DNA from: Sinorhizobium sp. 6-70
GTDB taxonomy: Bacteria; Pseudomonadota; Alphaproteobacteria; Rhizobiales; Rhizobiaceae
Assembly: GCF_030124375.1 (NCBI RefSeq)
Contig: NZ_JASKLS010000001.1
Location: forward strand, 186,001-250,000
Length of the DNA: 64,000 nt
Reading direction: 5' to 3'
In this document: positions 17,026 to 26,149 of the stretch, piece by piece
Position numbering within the stretch: position 1 is the stretch's first letter
Layout: each line of letters opens with the position of its first letter
Notes under the pieces: generated by a model
Told to the model about the DNA's origin: nothing
What the model saw: only the letters and a program-made list of their open reading frames with translations
The model's database searches: none
Program-made: the position numbers and the translations under genes

Positions 17026-17070
17026 CTGCAGTGCCGCGCGTCCTTATCAGACGCGCAAAGGTCGCTGTAG
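17026..17070 (-). repeat. RIME-like repeat, half copy 2 upstream of purL
   Basis: Only the second palindrome of the element is here, in the opposite orientation: CTGCAGTGCCGCGCGTCC, TTATCAGACGCGCAAAGG, TCGCTGTAG. It lies 80 bases before the purL start, in its leader or promoter region. The first palindrome (CCTTAAATCG type) is absent, so this is a partial or decayed copy. Confidence 0.8.
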
Positions 17071-17149
17071 CAGTTGTGTCTGTTGCGGTTCGCACGCGCC
17101 GTATCCCTATGGAAGGGTTGCGCGCCGCCCGAAGGATTGACGGTCGACG

Positions 17150-19381
17150 ATGACGATTTCCAACACCCGCCCCATCACCCCGGATCTTATCGCCTCGCAC
17201 GGGCTGAAGCCCGATGAATACGAGCGCATTCTGAGCCTGATCGGGCGCGAGCCGACCTTTACCGAGCTTGGTATTTTCTCGGCGATGTGGAACGAGCACT
17301 GCTCCTACAAGTCTTCGAAGAAGTGGCTGCGGACACTTCCGACCAAAGGGCCGCGCGTCATTCAGGGGCCGGGCGAAAATGCCGGCGTTGTCGATATCGA
17401 TGATGGCGACTGTGTCGTCTTCAAGATGGAGAGCCATAACCATCCCTCCTATATCGAACCCTACCAGGGGGCTGCGACCGGCGTCGGCGGCATCCTGCGC
17501 GACGTCTTCACCATGGGTGCTCGTCCGATCGCCGCGATGAACGCGCTGCGCTTCGGCTCGCCGGATCACCCCAAGACCCGCCATCTGGTGTCCGGCGTTG
17601 TGGCCGGTGTTGGCGGCTACGGCAACTCCTTCGGCGTCCCGACGGTCGGCGGCGAGGTTGAGTTCGACGCGCGTTACAATGGCAACATTCTCGTCAACGC
17701 CTTCGCCGCCGGTCTCGCGAAGAGCGATGCGATCTTCTATTCCAAGGCCGAAGGTGTAGGGCTGCCGGTGGTCTATCTCGGCGCCAAGACCGGCCGCGAC
17801 GGCGTCGGCGGCGCGACCATGGCGTCGGCCGAATTCGACGAGTCGATCGAGGAGAAGCGCCCGACCGTGCAGGTCGGCGATCCCTTCACCGAAAAATGCC
17901 TGCTCGAAGCCTGCCTCGAACTGATGCAGACGGGCGCTGTGATCGCGATCCAGGACATGGGCGCGGCGGGCCTTACCTGCTCGGCGGTCGAGATGGGCGC
18001 CAAGGGCGACCTCGGTATCGAACTCGATCTCGACAAGGTGCCTGTGCGCGAAGAGCGCATGACGGCCTACGAGATGATGCTTTCGGAAAGCCAGGAGCGC
18101 ATGCTGATGGTGCTGCGCCCCGAAAAGGAAGAGGAAGCCAAGGCGATCTTCGTCAAGTGGGGACTCGATTTCGCAATCGTCGGCAAGACCACGGACGACC
18201 TGCGCTTCCGCATCCTGCACCAGGGCGAAGAAGTGGCGAACCTGCCGATCAAGGAACTCGGCGACCAGGCGCCGGAATACGATCGTCCCTGGACGCCGGC
18301 AGCGACCGCCTCGCCGCTCGCCACCAACGACATCCCGCAGGCGGACGTCGCCGAAGCACTTCTTAAGCTTGTCGGCTCTGCCAATAATTCGTCGCGCCGC
18401 TGGGTGTACGAGCAATATGACACGCTGATCCAGGGCAATTCGCTGCAGCGCCCGGGTGGCGACGCCGGTGTCGTCCGCGTCGAAGGCCATGAGACGAAGG
18501 CGCTCGCTTTCTCCTCCGACGTCACGCCGCGTTATGTCGAGGCGGATCCGTTCGAGGGCGGCAAGCAGGCCGTGGCCGAGTGCTGGCGCAACCTCACGGC
18601 AACCGGCGCGCTGCCGCTCGCCGCGACCGACAACCTCAACTTCGGCAACCCCGAGCGGCCGGAAATCATGAGCCAGTTCGTCCATGCAATCAAAGGCATC
18701 GGCGAAGCCTGCCGCGCGCTCGACTTCCCGATCGTTTCGGGCAACGTGTCGCTCTACAACGAGACCAACGGCCAGGCGATCCTTCCGACCCCGACGATCG
18801 GCGGCGTCGGTCTCATCAAGGACTGGTCGAAGATGGCGCGCATCGGCTTTGCCGCGGCGGACGAGACCATCCTGCTCGCCGGTGCGCCGGAAGGCTGGGG
18901 TACGCATATCGCCCAATCGGTCTACATGCGCGACATCCATGGCCGCACCGACGGTCCGGCGCCGCATGTCGATCTCGCGCATGAACGCAAGGTGGGCGAT
19001 TTCGTCCGCAGCCTGATCGAGGACGGATTGGTCACGGCCGTGCATGACTGCTCCTCGGGCGGCCTGGCGCTTGCCGTGGCGGAAATGGCGATCGCCTCGG
19101 GCATCGGCGCGACGGTCGAGGCACCCGCGGGACGCGATCCCATCCCGGTGTTCTACGGCGAGGACCAGGGCCGCTACGTCCTGACCGTCGCTGCCGGCAA
19201 CGCCGAGGCGGTCGCGGCGCGGGCAAATGCCGCTGGCGTTGTCTTGCCGGTCATCGGCAAGACAGGCGGTACTGCGGTCAAGCTCGGCGACGCGAAGGCA
19301 GTGTCCATCGGCGAATTGCGCACCGCCCATGAAGCTTGGTTCCCCGAGTTCATGGCTGGCGAAATGGCGCCCGAGAACTGA
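17150..19381 (+). CDS. purL: Phosphoribosylformylglycinamidine synthase subunit PurL (small type)
   Basis: The 743-residue synthetase subunit of FGAM synthetase; this small form depends on PurS and PurQ, both encoded upstream. Family landmarks: [21 protein letters not shown] near the N-terminus, [38 protein letters not shown] (ATP/Mg site), the second-half repeat of the fold with [12 protein letters not shown] and [14 protein letters not shown], and [20 protein letters not shown] near the end. The ATG at 17150 has GAAGGA upstream. Five unrelated genes separate it from purQ, so it probably has its own promoter, near which the half repeat lies. Confidence 0.97.
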   Translation: MTISNTRPITPDLIASHGLKPDEYERILSLIGREPTFTELGIFSAMWNEHCSYKSSKKWLRTLPTKGPRVIQGPGENAGVVDIDDGDCVVFKMESHNHPSYIEPYQGAATGVGGILRDVFTMGARPIAAMNALRFGSPDHPKTRHLVSGVVAGVGGYGNSFGVPTVGGEVEFDARYNGNILVNAFAAGLAKSDAIFYSKAEGVGLPVVYLGAKTGRDGVGGATMASAEFDESIEEKRPTVQVGDPFTEKCLLEACLELMQTGAVIAIQDMGAAGLTCSAVEMGAKGDLGIELDLDKVPVREERMTAYEMMLSESQERMLMVLRPEKEEEAKAIFVKWGLDFAIVGKTTDDLRFRILHQGEEVANLPIKELGDQAPEYDRPWTPAATASPLATNDIPQADVAEALLKLVGSANNSSRRWVYEQYDTLIQGNSLQRPGGDAGVVRVEGHETKALAFSSDVTPRYVEADPFEGGKQAVAECWRNLTATGALPLAATDNLNFGNPERPEIMSQFVHAIKGIGEACRALDFPIVSGNVSLYNETNGQAILPTPTIGGVGLIKDWSKMARIGFAAADETILLAGAPEGWGTHIAQSVYMRDIHGRTDGPAPHVDLAHERKVGDFVRSLIEDGLVTAVHDCSSGGLALAVAEMAIASGIGATVEAPAGRDPIPVFYGEDQGRYVLTVAAGNAEAVAARANAAGVVLPVIGKTGGTAVKLGDAKAVSIGELRTAHEAWFPEFMAGEMAPEN

Positions 19382-19417
19382 GGAGCCTATCCGAGGCGGG
19401 AGAGTTCCAGACGCGCC

Positions 19418-19621
19418 ATGTTCGATTGGAACGATCTGAAACATCTCCTCGCCTTTGTACGCGGGGGCTCCGCGGTCGCCGCCGCACGCGTCTCAACCTC
19501 AAGCAAACGACGGTGGCCCGACGCCCGGAGGCCCTGGAACGCGGCCTTTGTCTTTCTCTTTGTCCGGCACCCTGCGGCGGCATTGCCGCGGCCGGCTTCT
19601 GCATATTTGCAGACCGCGTAG
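19418..19621 (+). pseudogene. Decayed N-terminal fragment of a LysR-family regulator
   Basis: The opening MFDWNDLKHLLAFVRGGSA, then VAAAR, matches the helix-turn-helix start of many LysR proteins (MFDWNDL-FL-A-R-GS--AAAR). The expected continuation is found in the +1 frame (LNLKQTTVARRPEALERGL; compare NQTTVARRI-ALE), and the next piece returns to the first frame (FLFVRHPAAALPRPASAYL; compare LFER-PAG--LT-AG). So two indels break the reading frame, and the effector-binding domain is missing altogether. This is what fills the 350-base gap between purL and bolA. Confidence 0.75.
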
Positions 19622-19732
19622 GGTTCTGTGTGCAAGCAATTCAGTATTTGCTTTCCGCACCTGAATCGTGGTTCCCTGAAGCGATGAAAGGCGCCGGCAG
19701 CGGTGCAGAATAAGAAAGGGAGTTGGCGTACC

Positions 19733-19966
19733 ATGCCCATGACACCAGGCGACATCGAAGACTTGATCAAGGCCGGGATCCCCGGTGCAAAGGTCACGAT
19801 CCGCGATTTGGCCGGTGACGGCGACCACTATGCCGCCGAAGTCGTGGCCGAAGCGTTTCGTGGCAAGACTCGTGTGCAGCAGCACCAGATGGTCTACAAC
19901 GCACTGAAGGGCAATATGGGTGGCGTGCTTCACGCACTCGCCCTCCAGACCAGCGCGCCGGAGTGA
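19733..19966 (+). CDS. BolA family protein
   Basis: A 77-residue BolA-type protein. These bind a [2Fe-2S] cluster together with monothiol CGFS glutaredoxins and help in Fe-S delivery and iron regulation. The pattern is clear: MTPGDIEDLIKAGIPGAKVTIRDLAGDGDHYAAEVVAEAF, then GKTRVQQHQMVYNAL with the conserved His residue of the family (QQHQMVY). I chose the ATG at 19733 by the preceding AAGGGAG; the longer start at 19703 adds unrelated residues. A CGFS glutaredoxin gene is two genes downstream, which fits a working pair. Confidence 0.93.
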   Translation: MPMTPGDIEDLIKAGIPGAKVTIRDLAGDGDHYAAEVVAEAFRGKTRVQQHQMVYNALKGNMGGVLHALALQTSAPE

Positions 19967-19972
19967 GCTGGA

Positions 19973-20218
19973 ATGGCGGATCTGATCAAGGAGCTCGTCA
20001 GCGGTGTCGTCGACAGTGCGCTGAAGGAGATCCTGAAGAAGACTGGCGCGAGGCGTACCGCGACGAAGCGGACGAGGCGCCGGACCAGGAAAGCCAGTTC
20101 GGGCGGTGGTCTGCTCGCCGAGATCATCCAAGCTGCGGTCCGCAAACCCGCGAAGAAACAGGTGAGCCGTCGCCGCACGGCCGCCGCGAGGAGCAAGCTG
20201 CGCCGGCGCTCCTCGTAA
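19973..20218 (+). CDS. Small, highly basic protein of unknown function
   Basis: An 81-residue protein with an amphipathic N-terminal helix (MADLIKELVSGVVDSALKEI), an Arg/Lys/Thr-rich middle (RRTATKRTRRRTRK), a second short hydrophobic helix (GGLLAEIIQAAV) and a basic tail. The charge suggests nucleic-acid or membrane association, but I do not recognise a family. It starts six bases after the bolA stop, with GGAGTGAG upstream, and grxD begins 134 bases later. Its place between two Fe-S partner genes makes it a candidate for the same process; that is inference. Confidence 0.65.
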   Translation: MADLIKELVSGVVDSALKEILKKTGARRTATKRTRRRTRKASSGGGLLAEIIQAAVRKPAKKQVSRRRTAAARSKLRRRSS

Positions 20219-20352
20219 CGAGTGGTATCAAAGCCACATTTTGAGGACCATCAATATTTGTTGCGATTGGGTGGTGAAAATCACACGCACGCATGCTATC
20301 TAAGCCCCAATCGACATCCGGTCCTTGAAGCCGGCGCAGGAAGGAAGACAAA

Positions 20353-20688
20353 ATGAGCGGAATTCACGATTTCATCGATAACGAAGTCAAGACGAACGAC
20401 GTCGTTCTCTTCATGAAGGGCACGCCGCAGTTTCCGCAGTGTGGCTTCTCCGGCCAGGTTGTCCAGATCCTCGATTATATCGGCGTCGACTACAAGGGCA
20501 TCAATGTGCTTGCCGATGCGGATCTTCGCCAGGGCATCAAGGACTATTCCAATTGGCCGACCATTCCGCAGCTCTATGTGAAGGGCGAATTTGTCGGCGG
20601 CTGTGACATCGTCCGCGAGATGTTCCAGGCGGGCGAATTGCAGTCGCATCTTCAGGGACAGGGTATTTCGGTGAAGGGTGCCGCCTGA
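20353..20688 (+). CDS. grxD: Monothiol glutaredoxin, Grx4 type
   Basis: A 111-residue CGFS glutaredoxin that holds a glutathione-coordinated [2Fe-2S] cluster as a dimer or with BolA. The active site FPQCGFSGQ has the cluster Cys at residue 30; [23 protein letters not shown] (glutathione-binding and TIP motif with the GGCD loop) is complete. The start has a strong site (GGAAGGAAG). Nearby bolA supports an Fe-S role. A good terminator follows. Confidence 0.96.
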   Translation: MSGIHDFIDNEVKTNDVVLFMKGTPQFPQCGFSGQVVQILDYIGVDYKGINVLADADLRQGIKDYSNWPTIPQLYVKGEFVGGCDIVREMFQAGELQSHLQGQGISVKGAA

Positions 20689-20716
20689 CCCGGACGGCAT
20701 CTTTCCAAATATCGGG

Positions 20717-20738
20717 AAAGGCGGGCGACCGCCTTTTT
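20717..20738 (+). terminator. Rho-independent terminator of grxD
   Basis: AAAGGCGG (20717-20724) pairs with CCGCCTTT across a GCGA loop and is followed by a T run, 29 bases after the grxD stop. Confidence 0.9.
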
Positions 20739-20739
20739 T

Positions 20740-21130
20740 GATTCTGAAGCTATATTTCGATTGTCTAAATTCTAATGTGCTTCTTGAGCCACCGGCAATT
20801 TCCGGTTGCGGGGGAGCCTTCTCGATAGCCTGATATGAGCTGCCCGCGAGGGGCACCTTTCATTCAAGGGCAAAAGAAGCGGATACCGCTTCGCCCGGAC
20901 CTCCGCTCGCCGCCCGTACTGACGAGCGAGCGCGTCCTACCTCCACACCCGACGTGACGACCGGCATTCGCCGGGCGTCAGTCTGTTCGGAACTTCCGAC
21001 CGTATCGTTCGGGCCAGACGCGACCGGCTCCAGATGCGGAAATTCAAGCGTTGCAGCCCTTCCCCGCTCGGGGAAGCAAATCGTTTCAAGACCCGATTGC
21101 CATACCCCGGCCATCAGCAGGACAAATGAG
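20740..21130. other. Intergenic stretch between grxD and the first Bcr/CflA gene
   Basis: About 390 bases without a convincing gene. The in-frame upstream extension of the transporter from 20954 and the antisense ORF at 20860-21144 have low-complexity sequence without family resemblance. A short hairpin (CTTCCCC/GGGGAAG, 21059-21076) lies 55 bases before the transporter start and may be part of its leader. Nothing else was recognised. Confidence 0.5.
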
Positions 21131-22369
21131 ATGACGAGGCCCATTGATCAGACCGCCACCCTCTCGGGACTGACGAAGTTCCAGTTCATCGCGCTGATGG
21201 CGATGCTGATGTCGATCAACGCGATTTCGATCGACATCATGCTGCCGGGCCTGCAGGAGATTGGCGCCAGCCTCGGCGTTGCTGACGAGAACCGTCGGCA
21301 ATATGTCATCACGGCCTATCTGATTGGCATGGGCTTCGCGCAGTTGTTCTTTGGTCCGCTTTCCGATCGGCTTGGGCGTAAGGCGCCGCTGTTGGCGGGC
21401 CTCGCAATCTACGGTCTCTGTGCGCTTGCGATCGCGTTCGTGCCGACCTTCGGCGCGCTGCTCGCCTTGCGTTTTGCGCAGGGTGTCGGCGCTGCGGCGA
21501 CCCGCGTGATCACGGTTTCCGTCGTGCGGGATGTTTACGGCGGTCGACAGATGGCAGAGATCATGTCCCTCGTGATGATGGTGTTCATGATCGTTCCGGT
21601 AATCGCCCCGAGCGTTGGGCAATTGATCATGATTTTTGCGGAGTGGCACATGATCTTCGTCGTCATTGCGCTCTTCGCCATGGCCGTTGCGGCGCCGGTG
21701 GTCTTGCGTCTCCGCGAGACATTGGCTCCAGCCAACCGGCGCCCTTTCACCGCTTCGGCGATACTGAACGGTTTCCGTGTCGTGCTGACGAACCGGCTCG
21801 CTCTTTGCTACACCTTGGCGACGTCGGTGTTGCTTGGAGCCCTTTTCGGCTTCGTCAATTCGGCGCAACAAATTCTCGTCGGCATCTACGGGCTCGGTAT
21901 CTGGTTTCCCGCCGTATTCGCAGCCTTCGCCGGGATGATGGCGGTCGCCTCCTTTACCAATTCGCGCCTCGTCCAGCGGTTCGGCATGCGGGCACTCTCA
22001 CACGCGGCGCTTATCGGTTTCACGCTGGCGAGCTTCGTCCTGATGTCCGTTTCGCTGATCGGGCCGATGCCGCTGGCGCTCTTCATGATCCTCTACGCGG
22101 GTGTGATGTTCCAGTTCGGCCTGATCGCCGCGAATTTCAACGCGATGGCGATGGAGCCGCTCGGTCATGTGGCCGGAACCGCGTCGTCCGTGCTGGGCTT
22201 CACCCAGACGATCGGCGGCGGGGTGATTGGCGCGTTCATCGGCCAGGCCTTCGACGAGACCGTGACGCCGCTTGCCGTCGGATGCTTTACCGTCGCCATT
22301 TTCGCCCTCGCATTCGTGCTGATCGCGGAGGGTGGTCGGCTTTTCAAACCACACCATCCAGCCAGTTAA
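21131..22369 (+). CDS. Bcr/CflA-type MFS efflux transporter 1
   Basis: A 412-residue, 12-TM drug:H+ antiporter of the major facilitator superfamily, Bcr/CflA subfamily. Typical features: the opening SIDIMLPGLQEIGASLG (family phrase D-x-x-LPAL--I), motif A-like GPLSDRLGRKAPLLAGL, and RFAQGVGAAATRVITVSVVRD with MVFMIVPVIAPSVGQLI. I chose the ATG at 21131 because it directly precedes the first helix. The next gene encodes a paralogue with the same layout, 85 bases downstream, so this is a tandem duplication. Substrates are unknown. Confidence 0.92.
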   Translation: MTRPIDQTATLSGLTKFQFIALMAMLMSINAISIDIMLPGLQEIGASLGVADENRRQYVITAYLIGMGFAQLFFGPLSDRLGRKAPLLAGLAIYGLCALAIAFVPTFGALLALRFAQGVGAAATRVITVSVVRDVYGGRQMAEIMSLVMMVFMIVPVIAPSVGQLIMIFAEWHMIFVVIALFAMAVAAPVVLRLRETLAPANRRPFTASAILNGFRVVLTNRLALCYTLATSVLLGALFGFVNSAQQILVGIYGLGIWFPAVFAAFAGMMAVASFTNSRLVQRFGMRALSHAALIGFTLASFVLMSVSLIGPMPLALFMILYAGVMFQFGLIAANFNAMAMEPLGHVAGTASSVLGFTQTIGGGVIGAFIGQAFDETVTPLAVGCFTVAIFALAFVLIAEGGRLFKPHHPAS

Positions 22370-22454
22370 CCCGAAACGCGGCGTGGGGGCGTCACTCGCC
22401 CCATAGTCGACGCGCCGATATTTCCTCCCAAGCTCAGATTACGGTTATTCGACA

Positions 22455-23762
22455 ATGTCCTCCGTCTCAGAACAATCTTCCATTCCCAAGCAAGCCGAGC
22501 ATGTCGATGGGGTTTCGGGCGCGGCACGCATCCATATGGGGCTCGCCGAGTTCATCGTGACGATCGCCCTCATGACCGCCAGCGTGGCGCTTGCGATCGA
22601 CAGCATGCTGCCTGCCCTTCAGAGCATTGGTCAATCGTTCGGTGTTGCAAATCCGAACGACGCGCAGCTTGTCATCGGCATCTTCCTGCTCGGATTCGGC
22701 CTCTCGCAGATCTTCTTCGGCAGCCTTTCCGACGCCTTCGGCCGGCGCATCGTGCTGCTCGGCGGCGTTGCGTTCTTCACGCTCACCTCGTTCACCGCGT
22801 CACAGGCCACGAGTTTCGAAGCGCTGCTTGTAATGCGCTTCGTCCAAGGCATCGGTGCAGCCGCCATCCGCATCACGACGATGGCAATCGTGCGCGATTG
22901 TTTCGGTGGCCGCGAGATGGCACGAGTCATGTCTTACGTGATGATCGTCTTCATGATCATTCCGATCGTCGCTCCGTCTCTCGGCCAGCTTGTGGTCGTC
23001 TCCGCAACCTGGCACTGGATCTTCATCCTGATAGGCGGCATCGGTGCAGTGCTCTTCATATGGGCGCTTACCCGGATGAAGGAGTCCCTGCCGCCAGAGG
23101 AGCGTCTGCCGCTTTCGGTCGGCGCCGTCCTCTCCGGATTCCGCACGGTACTAACGAACCGCATAACCTGCGGCTATATGATCGGGCTTACGCTCTTTTC
23201 CGCCGTGATCTGTGCCTATGTCGTCAGCGTTCAGCAGGTCTTCGGAGAGGTCTACGGTCTTGGCGAGTGGCTGCCGATTGCCTTTGCAGGGACCGCGGGC
23301 GGCATTGCAGTTGCCAATTTCGCCAACGGCTTCTTCGTCCGCAGCTTCGGGATGCGCCGCATCTCACATGCAGCGATGATCCTCTTCACGTCGCTGGCGT
23401 CGATCGGTTTCGTGCTGTCGCTCGCCGGCACGCCCGCCTTCGCGATCAGCTATCTGCTGTTTTCGATACTGCTGATGTTCTTCGCCGCCATCGCGACGAA
23501 CTTCACAGCCATCAGTCTTGAGCCGATGGGGCATCTCGCAGGGACGGCGACCGCGATTACCGGCTTCGTGTCGACCACGGGCGGGACACTACTCGGCGCC
23601 GGCGTTGGCCAGCTCTTCAACGGCACGCTGCAGCCGTTGTTCGGTGGGTTCGCGCTGTTCGGCCTACTCACCATTCTCGCTACGCTCTGGGCGGAGAACG
23701 GCAAGCTCTTCACGCATCCGGGTGACAAGGACGTGGGGCACGACCACGGCGGCCACATCTAG
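22455..23762 (+). CDS. Bcr/CflA-type MFS efflux transporter 2
   Basis: A 435-residue, 12-TM transporter of the same subfamily as the preceding gene: AIDSMLPALQSIGQSFG, motif A GSLSDAFGRRIVLLGG, and RFVQGIGAAAIRITTMAIVRDCFGGREMARVMSYVMIVFMIIPIVAPSLGQL. It has about 30 extra polar residues at the N-terminus and a His-rich tail (GHDHGGHI), which the first copy lacks. The two copies may form a heteromeric or redundant efflux pair; I see no regulator in the same unit. The cupin gene is convergent from the right. Confidence 0.92.
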   Translation: MSSVSEQSSIPKQAEHVDGVSGAARIHMGLAEFIVTIALMTASVALAIDSMLPALQSIGQSFGVANPNDAQLVIGIFLLGFGLSQIFFGSLSDAFGRRIVLLGGVAFFTLTSFTASQATSFEALLVMRFVQGIGAAAIRITTMAIVRDCFGGREMARVMSYVMIVFMIIPIVAPSLGQLVVVSATWHWIFILIGGIGAVLFIWALTRMKESLPPEERLPLSVGAVLSGFRTVLTNRITCGYMIGLTLFSAVICAYVVSVQQVFGEVYGLGEWLPIAFAGTAGGIAVANFANGFFVRSFGMRRISHAAMILFTSLASIGFVLSLAGTPAFAISYLLFSILLMFFAAIATNFTAISLEPMGHLAGTATAITGFVSTTGGTLLGAGVGQLFNGTLQPLFGGFALFGLLTILATLWAENGKLFTHPGDKDVGHDHGGHI

Positions 23763-23792
23763 CGCCTGTCGCCAACCCCGACTGGAAACAAG

Positions 23793-23823
23793 GAGCGTGG
23801 CCGGTTTGTACATTGCCACGCTC
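23793..23823. terminator. Inverted repeat between convergent transporter and cupin genes
   Basis: GAGCGTGGC (23793-23801) and GCCACGCTC (23815-23823) form a perfect nine-base stem at the junction of two convergent genes, abutting the cupin stop codon. No T run is visible, so intrinsic termination may be weak. Confidence 0.5.
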
Positions 23824-24273
23824 TCAGTTCACATCCAGGGGCGGCCCGGTGAACCGCAAATTATGCCGGCCAGCGGCCTCCACGATCGCTGGCATATCGT
23901 CGGGAATGGAGAACTGGCCCGCCGCCATTTCCGCGAAGAACTCCTCGAAGCCGCCGGGCGTCAGGATCACGAGATGGCGGCAGGGAGTATCCCCGATGAC
24001 CTGGAAGGTGTGCTCCGATCCGCGGGCGATAAACACCGTCTCTCCCGGTCCTCGCATGAGCTCTTCGCCTCCCAGCCAGAATTTGCACCGGCCCGTGAGA
24101 ATCACGAAGATCTCGTCTTCGGCCTCGTGGATGTGTCGCGGAGGTCCACTTCCGACCGGAGAAAGGCTGTCGACGATCGACATTTTGCCATCGGTCGCTT
24201 TGGTAGACAGAATTGTCCTATATTTGACGCCATTCCAATCGATGGCATCGGCGCAAAAGATCTCGCTATGCAT
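23824..24273 (-). CDS. Single-domain cupin protein
   Basis: A 149-residue protein with one cupin barrel. Motif 1 is PPRHIHEAEDEIFVILTGRCKFWLGGEE (metal ligands H-x-H and E) and motif 2 is RGSEHTFQVIGDTPCRHLVI (the second His). It is therefore a likely metal-binding enzyme or sensor of unknown substrate; the C-terminal extension (GFEEFFAEMAAGQF) is common in quercetinase-like members. The ATG at 24273 has ACGGAG six bases upstream, which decides against the TTG at 24288. It is divergent from a LysR gene with a palindrome between them. Confidence 0.87.
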   Translation of the reverse strand: MHSEIFCADAIDWNGVKYRTILSTKATDGKMSIVDSLSPVGSGPPRHIHEAEDEIFVILTGRCKFWLGGEELMRGPGETVFIARGSEHTFQVIGDTPCRHLVILTPGGFEEFFAEMAAGQFSIPDDMPAIVEAAGRHNLRFTGPPLDVN

Positions 24274-24326
24274 GCTTAGCTCCGTCAAAGCATTCTGATT
24301 GACGCGAGCTTATGCTGTGGGGCATT

Positions 24327-24341
24327 ATCGGTCTAACCGAT
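24327..24341. promoter_or_regulatory. Perfect palindrome, probable LysR operator
   Basis: ATCGGT-CTA-ACCGAT is an exact inverted repeat with the T-N11-A layout typical of LysR binding sites. It lies in the 87-base interval between the divergent cupin and LysR genes, so one regulator dimer could control both. Assignment to this LysR is inferred from position. Confidence 0.7.
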
Positions 24342-24360
24342 TGTGCAGATACAAGCTATC

Positions 24361-25320
24361 GTGAAAATCAATTTCGCAACGTTCGACCTCAACCTGATGC
24401 GCGTGCTCGACGCCATACTGCGCGAGGGTTCGACTGTTCAGGCGGGTAAGCGGCTGAACATGTCCCAATCGGCAGTGTCGGGCGCGCTGGCCAGGCTCCG
24501 GCACGCACTGAAAGACGAACTGTTCGTGCGCCATGGCAACCGCCTGGTTCCGGCCGACTATGCAAGGTCCATCGAATTGCCGCTTAGGGAGGAATTGGAC
24601 CGACTTGCAATCCTTTTTGCGCCACCGAGCATGTTCGATCCCACAACGGCGGAGGGAACCTTTCGGATCACGGCAAGTGATTTCTTCGCCGAGATGCTGA
24701 TGCCGGCGCTCGCGGATCTGCTACGCAAGCAGGCGCCAAATATCAGGGCGCAACTGGTCGATCTCGTTCCGAGCAGCTATATCGATAGCCTTGAGAAGTA
24801 TCATGCCGATTTAGCCTTGATCCCGAACCAGCCCTTTCCAGATTGGGCCAGCAGCCAGCCGCTCTTTTATTCGACCTTCGTCGTGATCACGCGGCGCAGC
24901 CATCCCCAACTGACAGCGGCGGGGTTGAGACCAGGCGAAATCGTTCCGATGGAGCTGTTCTGCGAGATTGGACACGTGCTTTTCTCGCCTGAGGGAAATT
25001 TCTCGGCCATGGGCGACGCCGCCCTGGCCAGGGTGGGCCGCCGCCGAAAGGTCATGATGACCTTGCCGGTATTCTCGGGGGTTTGCCGCGCAGTTGCGGA
25101 AAGCGACCTGATCGCGTTGGTGCCGCGCCAACTTGCCGAGCGAGTCGCTTCGCAGATCGGCCTAGAGACGTACTACCCGCCGATGCCGATTGAGCCACCC
25201 TTGATCATTGCAGTCTGGCACCGACGTTCGACATCCAGCCCGCTCCACAGATGGATAAGGGAGAGGATCATCGGGCTGATGCGCCCCCTCAACGAAGGCG
25301 AACGCACTGCCATCGCCTAG
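24361..25320 (+). CDS. LysR-family transcriptional regulator
   Basis: A 319-residue regulator with a winged helix-turn-helix (FATFDLNLMRVLDAILREGSTVQAGKRLNMSQSAVSGALARLRHAL, about residues 4-48) followed by the two-lobed effector domain (FRITASDFFAEMLMPALADLL onward). The start is uncertain: GTG at 24361 gives the familiar MKINFATFDLNL opening; GTG at 24343 would sit just after the operator-like palindrome and add six residues. The likely target is the divergent cupin gene and its own promoter. It converges with the inositol-phosphatase-like gene only four bases away. Confidence 0.92.
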   Translation: MKINFATFDLNLMRVLDAILREGSTVQAGKRLNMSQSAVSGALARLRHALKDELFVRHGNRLVPADYARSIELPLREELDRLAILFAPPSMFDPTTAEGTFRITASDFFAEMLMPALADLLRKQAPNIRAQLVDLVPSSYIDSLEKYHADLALIPNQPFPDWASSQPLFYSTFVVITRRSHPQLTAAGLRPGEIVPMELFCEIGHVLFSPEGNFSAMGDAALARVGRRRKVMMTLPVFSGVCRAVAESDLIALVPRQLAERVASQIGLETYYPPMPIEPPLIIAVWHRRSTSSPLHRWIRERIIGLMRPLNEGERTAIA

Positions 25321-25324
25321 ATGT

Positions 25325-26149
25325 TCAGACGGTGAAAACCTCACGACGCAACACCTCCCAGCTCTCCTTGTCGGTTGCCAGAAGCAGGCCCCCGTTCGTA
25401 TGGGCGGGCAGATAGCGCGAGCCATCGAAGCGCGCTGCATAGGCGCCCGCCTCTTCGGCGATCAGCGTGCCGGCCAGGTGGTCCCACGGCATCAGCTTCT
25501 GGTACATCAGGAAATGCAGATGGCCGCCGGCAAAGATGCGATACTCGTGCGCCGCGCAGCGATAGCTGGTCGCGATCCTGACCTTGGCCAAATTGCCCAT
25601 GACGATCCGGCGGTCGTCTTCCTTGTAGAAGCCTGTCGAAGCACCGCCGACCATGGCCTCGAGCGGTACGCCCGCGGTCACAGCCAACTTCTCTTGCGTT
25701 CCGTCTGGCCGGCACAGCCAGGCGCCCGCCCCCTTCTCGGCAATGACCCAGTCGTTGCCGAGCGGATCATAAATGATGCCGGCGACGGTCTCGCCCTTGG
25801 CGACCACGCTTGCCATCACGCCAAAGAGCGGCAGGCCAGCCGCGAAATTGAAGGTACCGTCGATCGGATCGACAACAATCGCCAAATCGGCACCGGCGAG
25901 CTTGTCGAGAAGCGCGGGGTCAGCGGCGACCGATTCCTCGCCGATGAAGACGGCGCCGGGCGCGATCGTCTCGATCCTTGCCTTGATCAGCCTTTCCGCC
26001 GCTTCGTCCCCCTCGGTGACGAGATCGATCGCCTCCGACTTCATCCGCACATCGCCCGAGCCAAGATTGCGGAAGCGCGGCAGGATTTCCTTAACCGCCG
26101 CCTCCTGCAGAAGGTTGGCAAGTGCGGCGATGTCGACGGAATGACTCAT
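25325..26149 (-). CDS. Inositol monophosphatase family protein
   Basis: A 274-residue Mg-dependent, Li-sensitive-type phosphatase of the inositol monophosphatase/CysQ superfamily. The three metal-site motifs are present: VFIGEES (Glu ligands), [14 protein letters not shown] (the D-P-x-D-G-T signature) and [15 protein letters not shown] near the C-terminus. Exact substrate (inositol phosphate, histidinol phosphate or PAP) cannot be read from the sequence. Its ATG overlaps the stop of the upstream ttcA gene, so the two are translationally coupled. Confidence 0.92.
   Translation of the reverse strand: MSHSVDIAALANLLQEAAVKEILPRFRNLGSGDVRMKSEAIDLVTEGDEAAERLIKARIETIAPGAVFIGEESVAADPALLDKLAGADLAIVVDPIDGTFNFAAGLPLFGVMASVVAKGETVAGIIYDPLGNDWVIAEKGAGAWLCRPDGTQEKLAVTAGVPLEAMVGGASTGFYKEDDRRIVMGNLAKVRIATSYRCAAHEYRIFAGGHLHFLMYQKLMPWDHLAGTLIAEEAGAYAARFDGSRYLPAHTNGGLLLATDKESWEVLRREVFTV

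Noticed and set aside
17003..19444. 813-codon minus-strand ORF opposite purL
   Set aside because: PurL on the plus strand is unmistakable; the antisense frame is open only because of GC-rich codon use.
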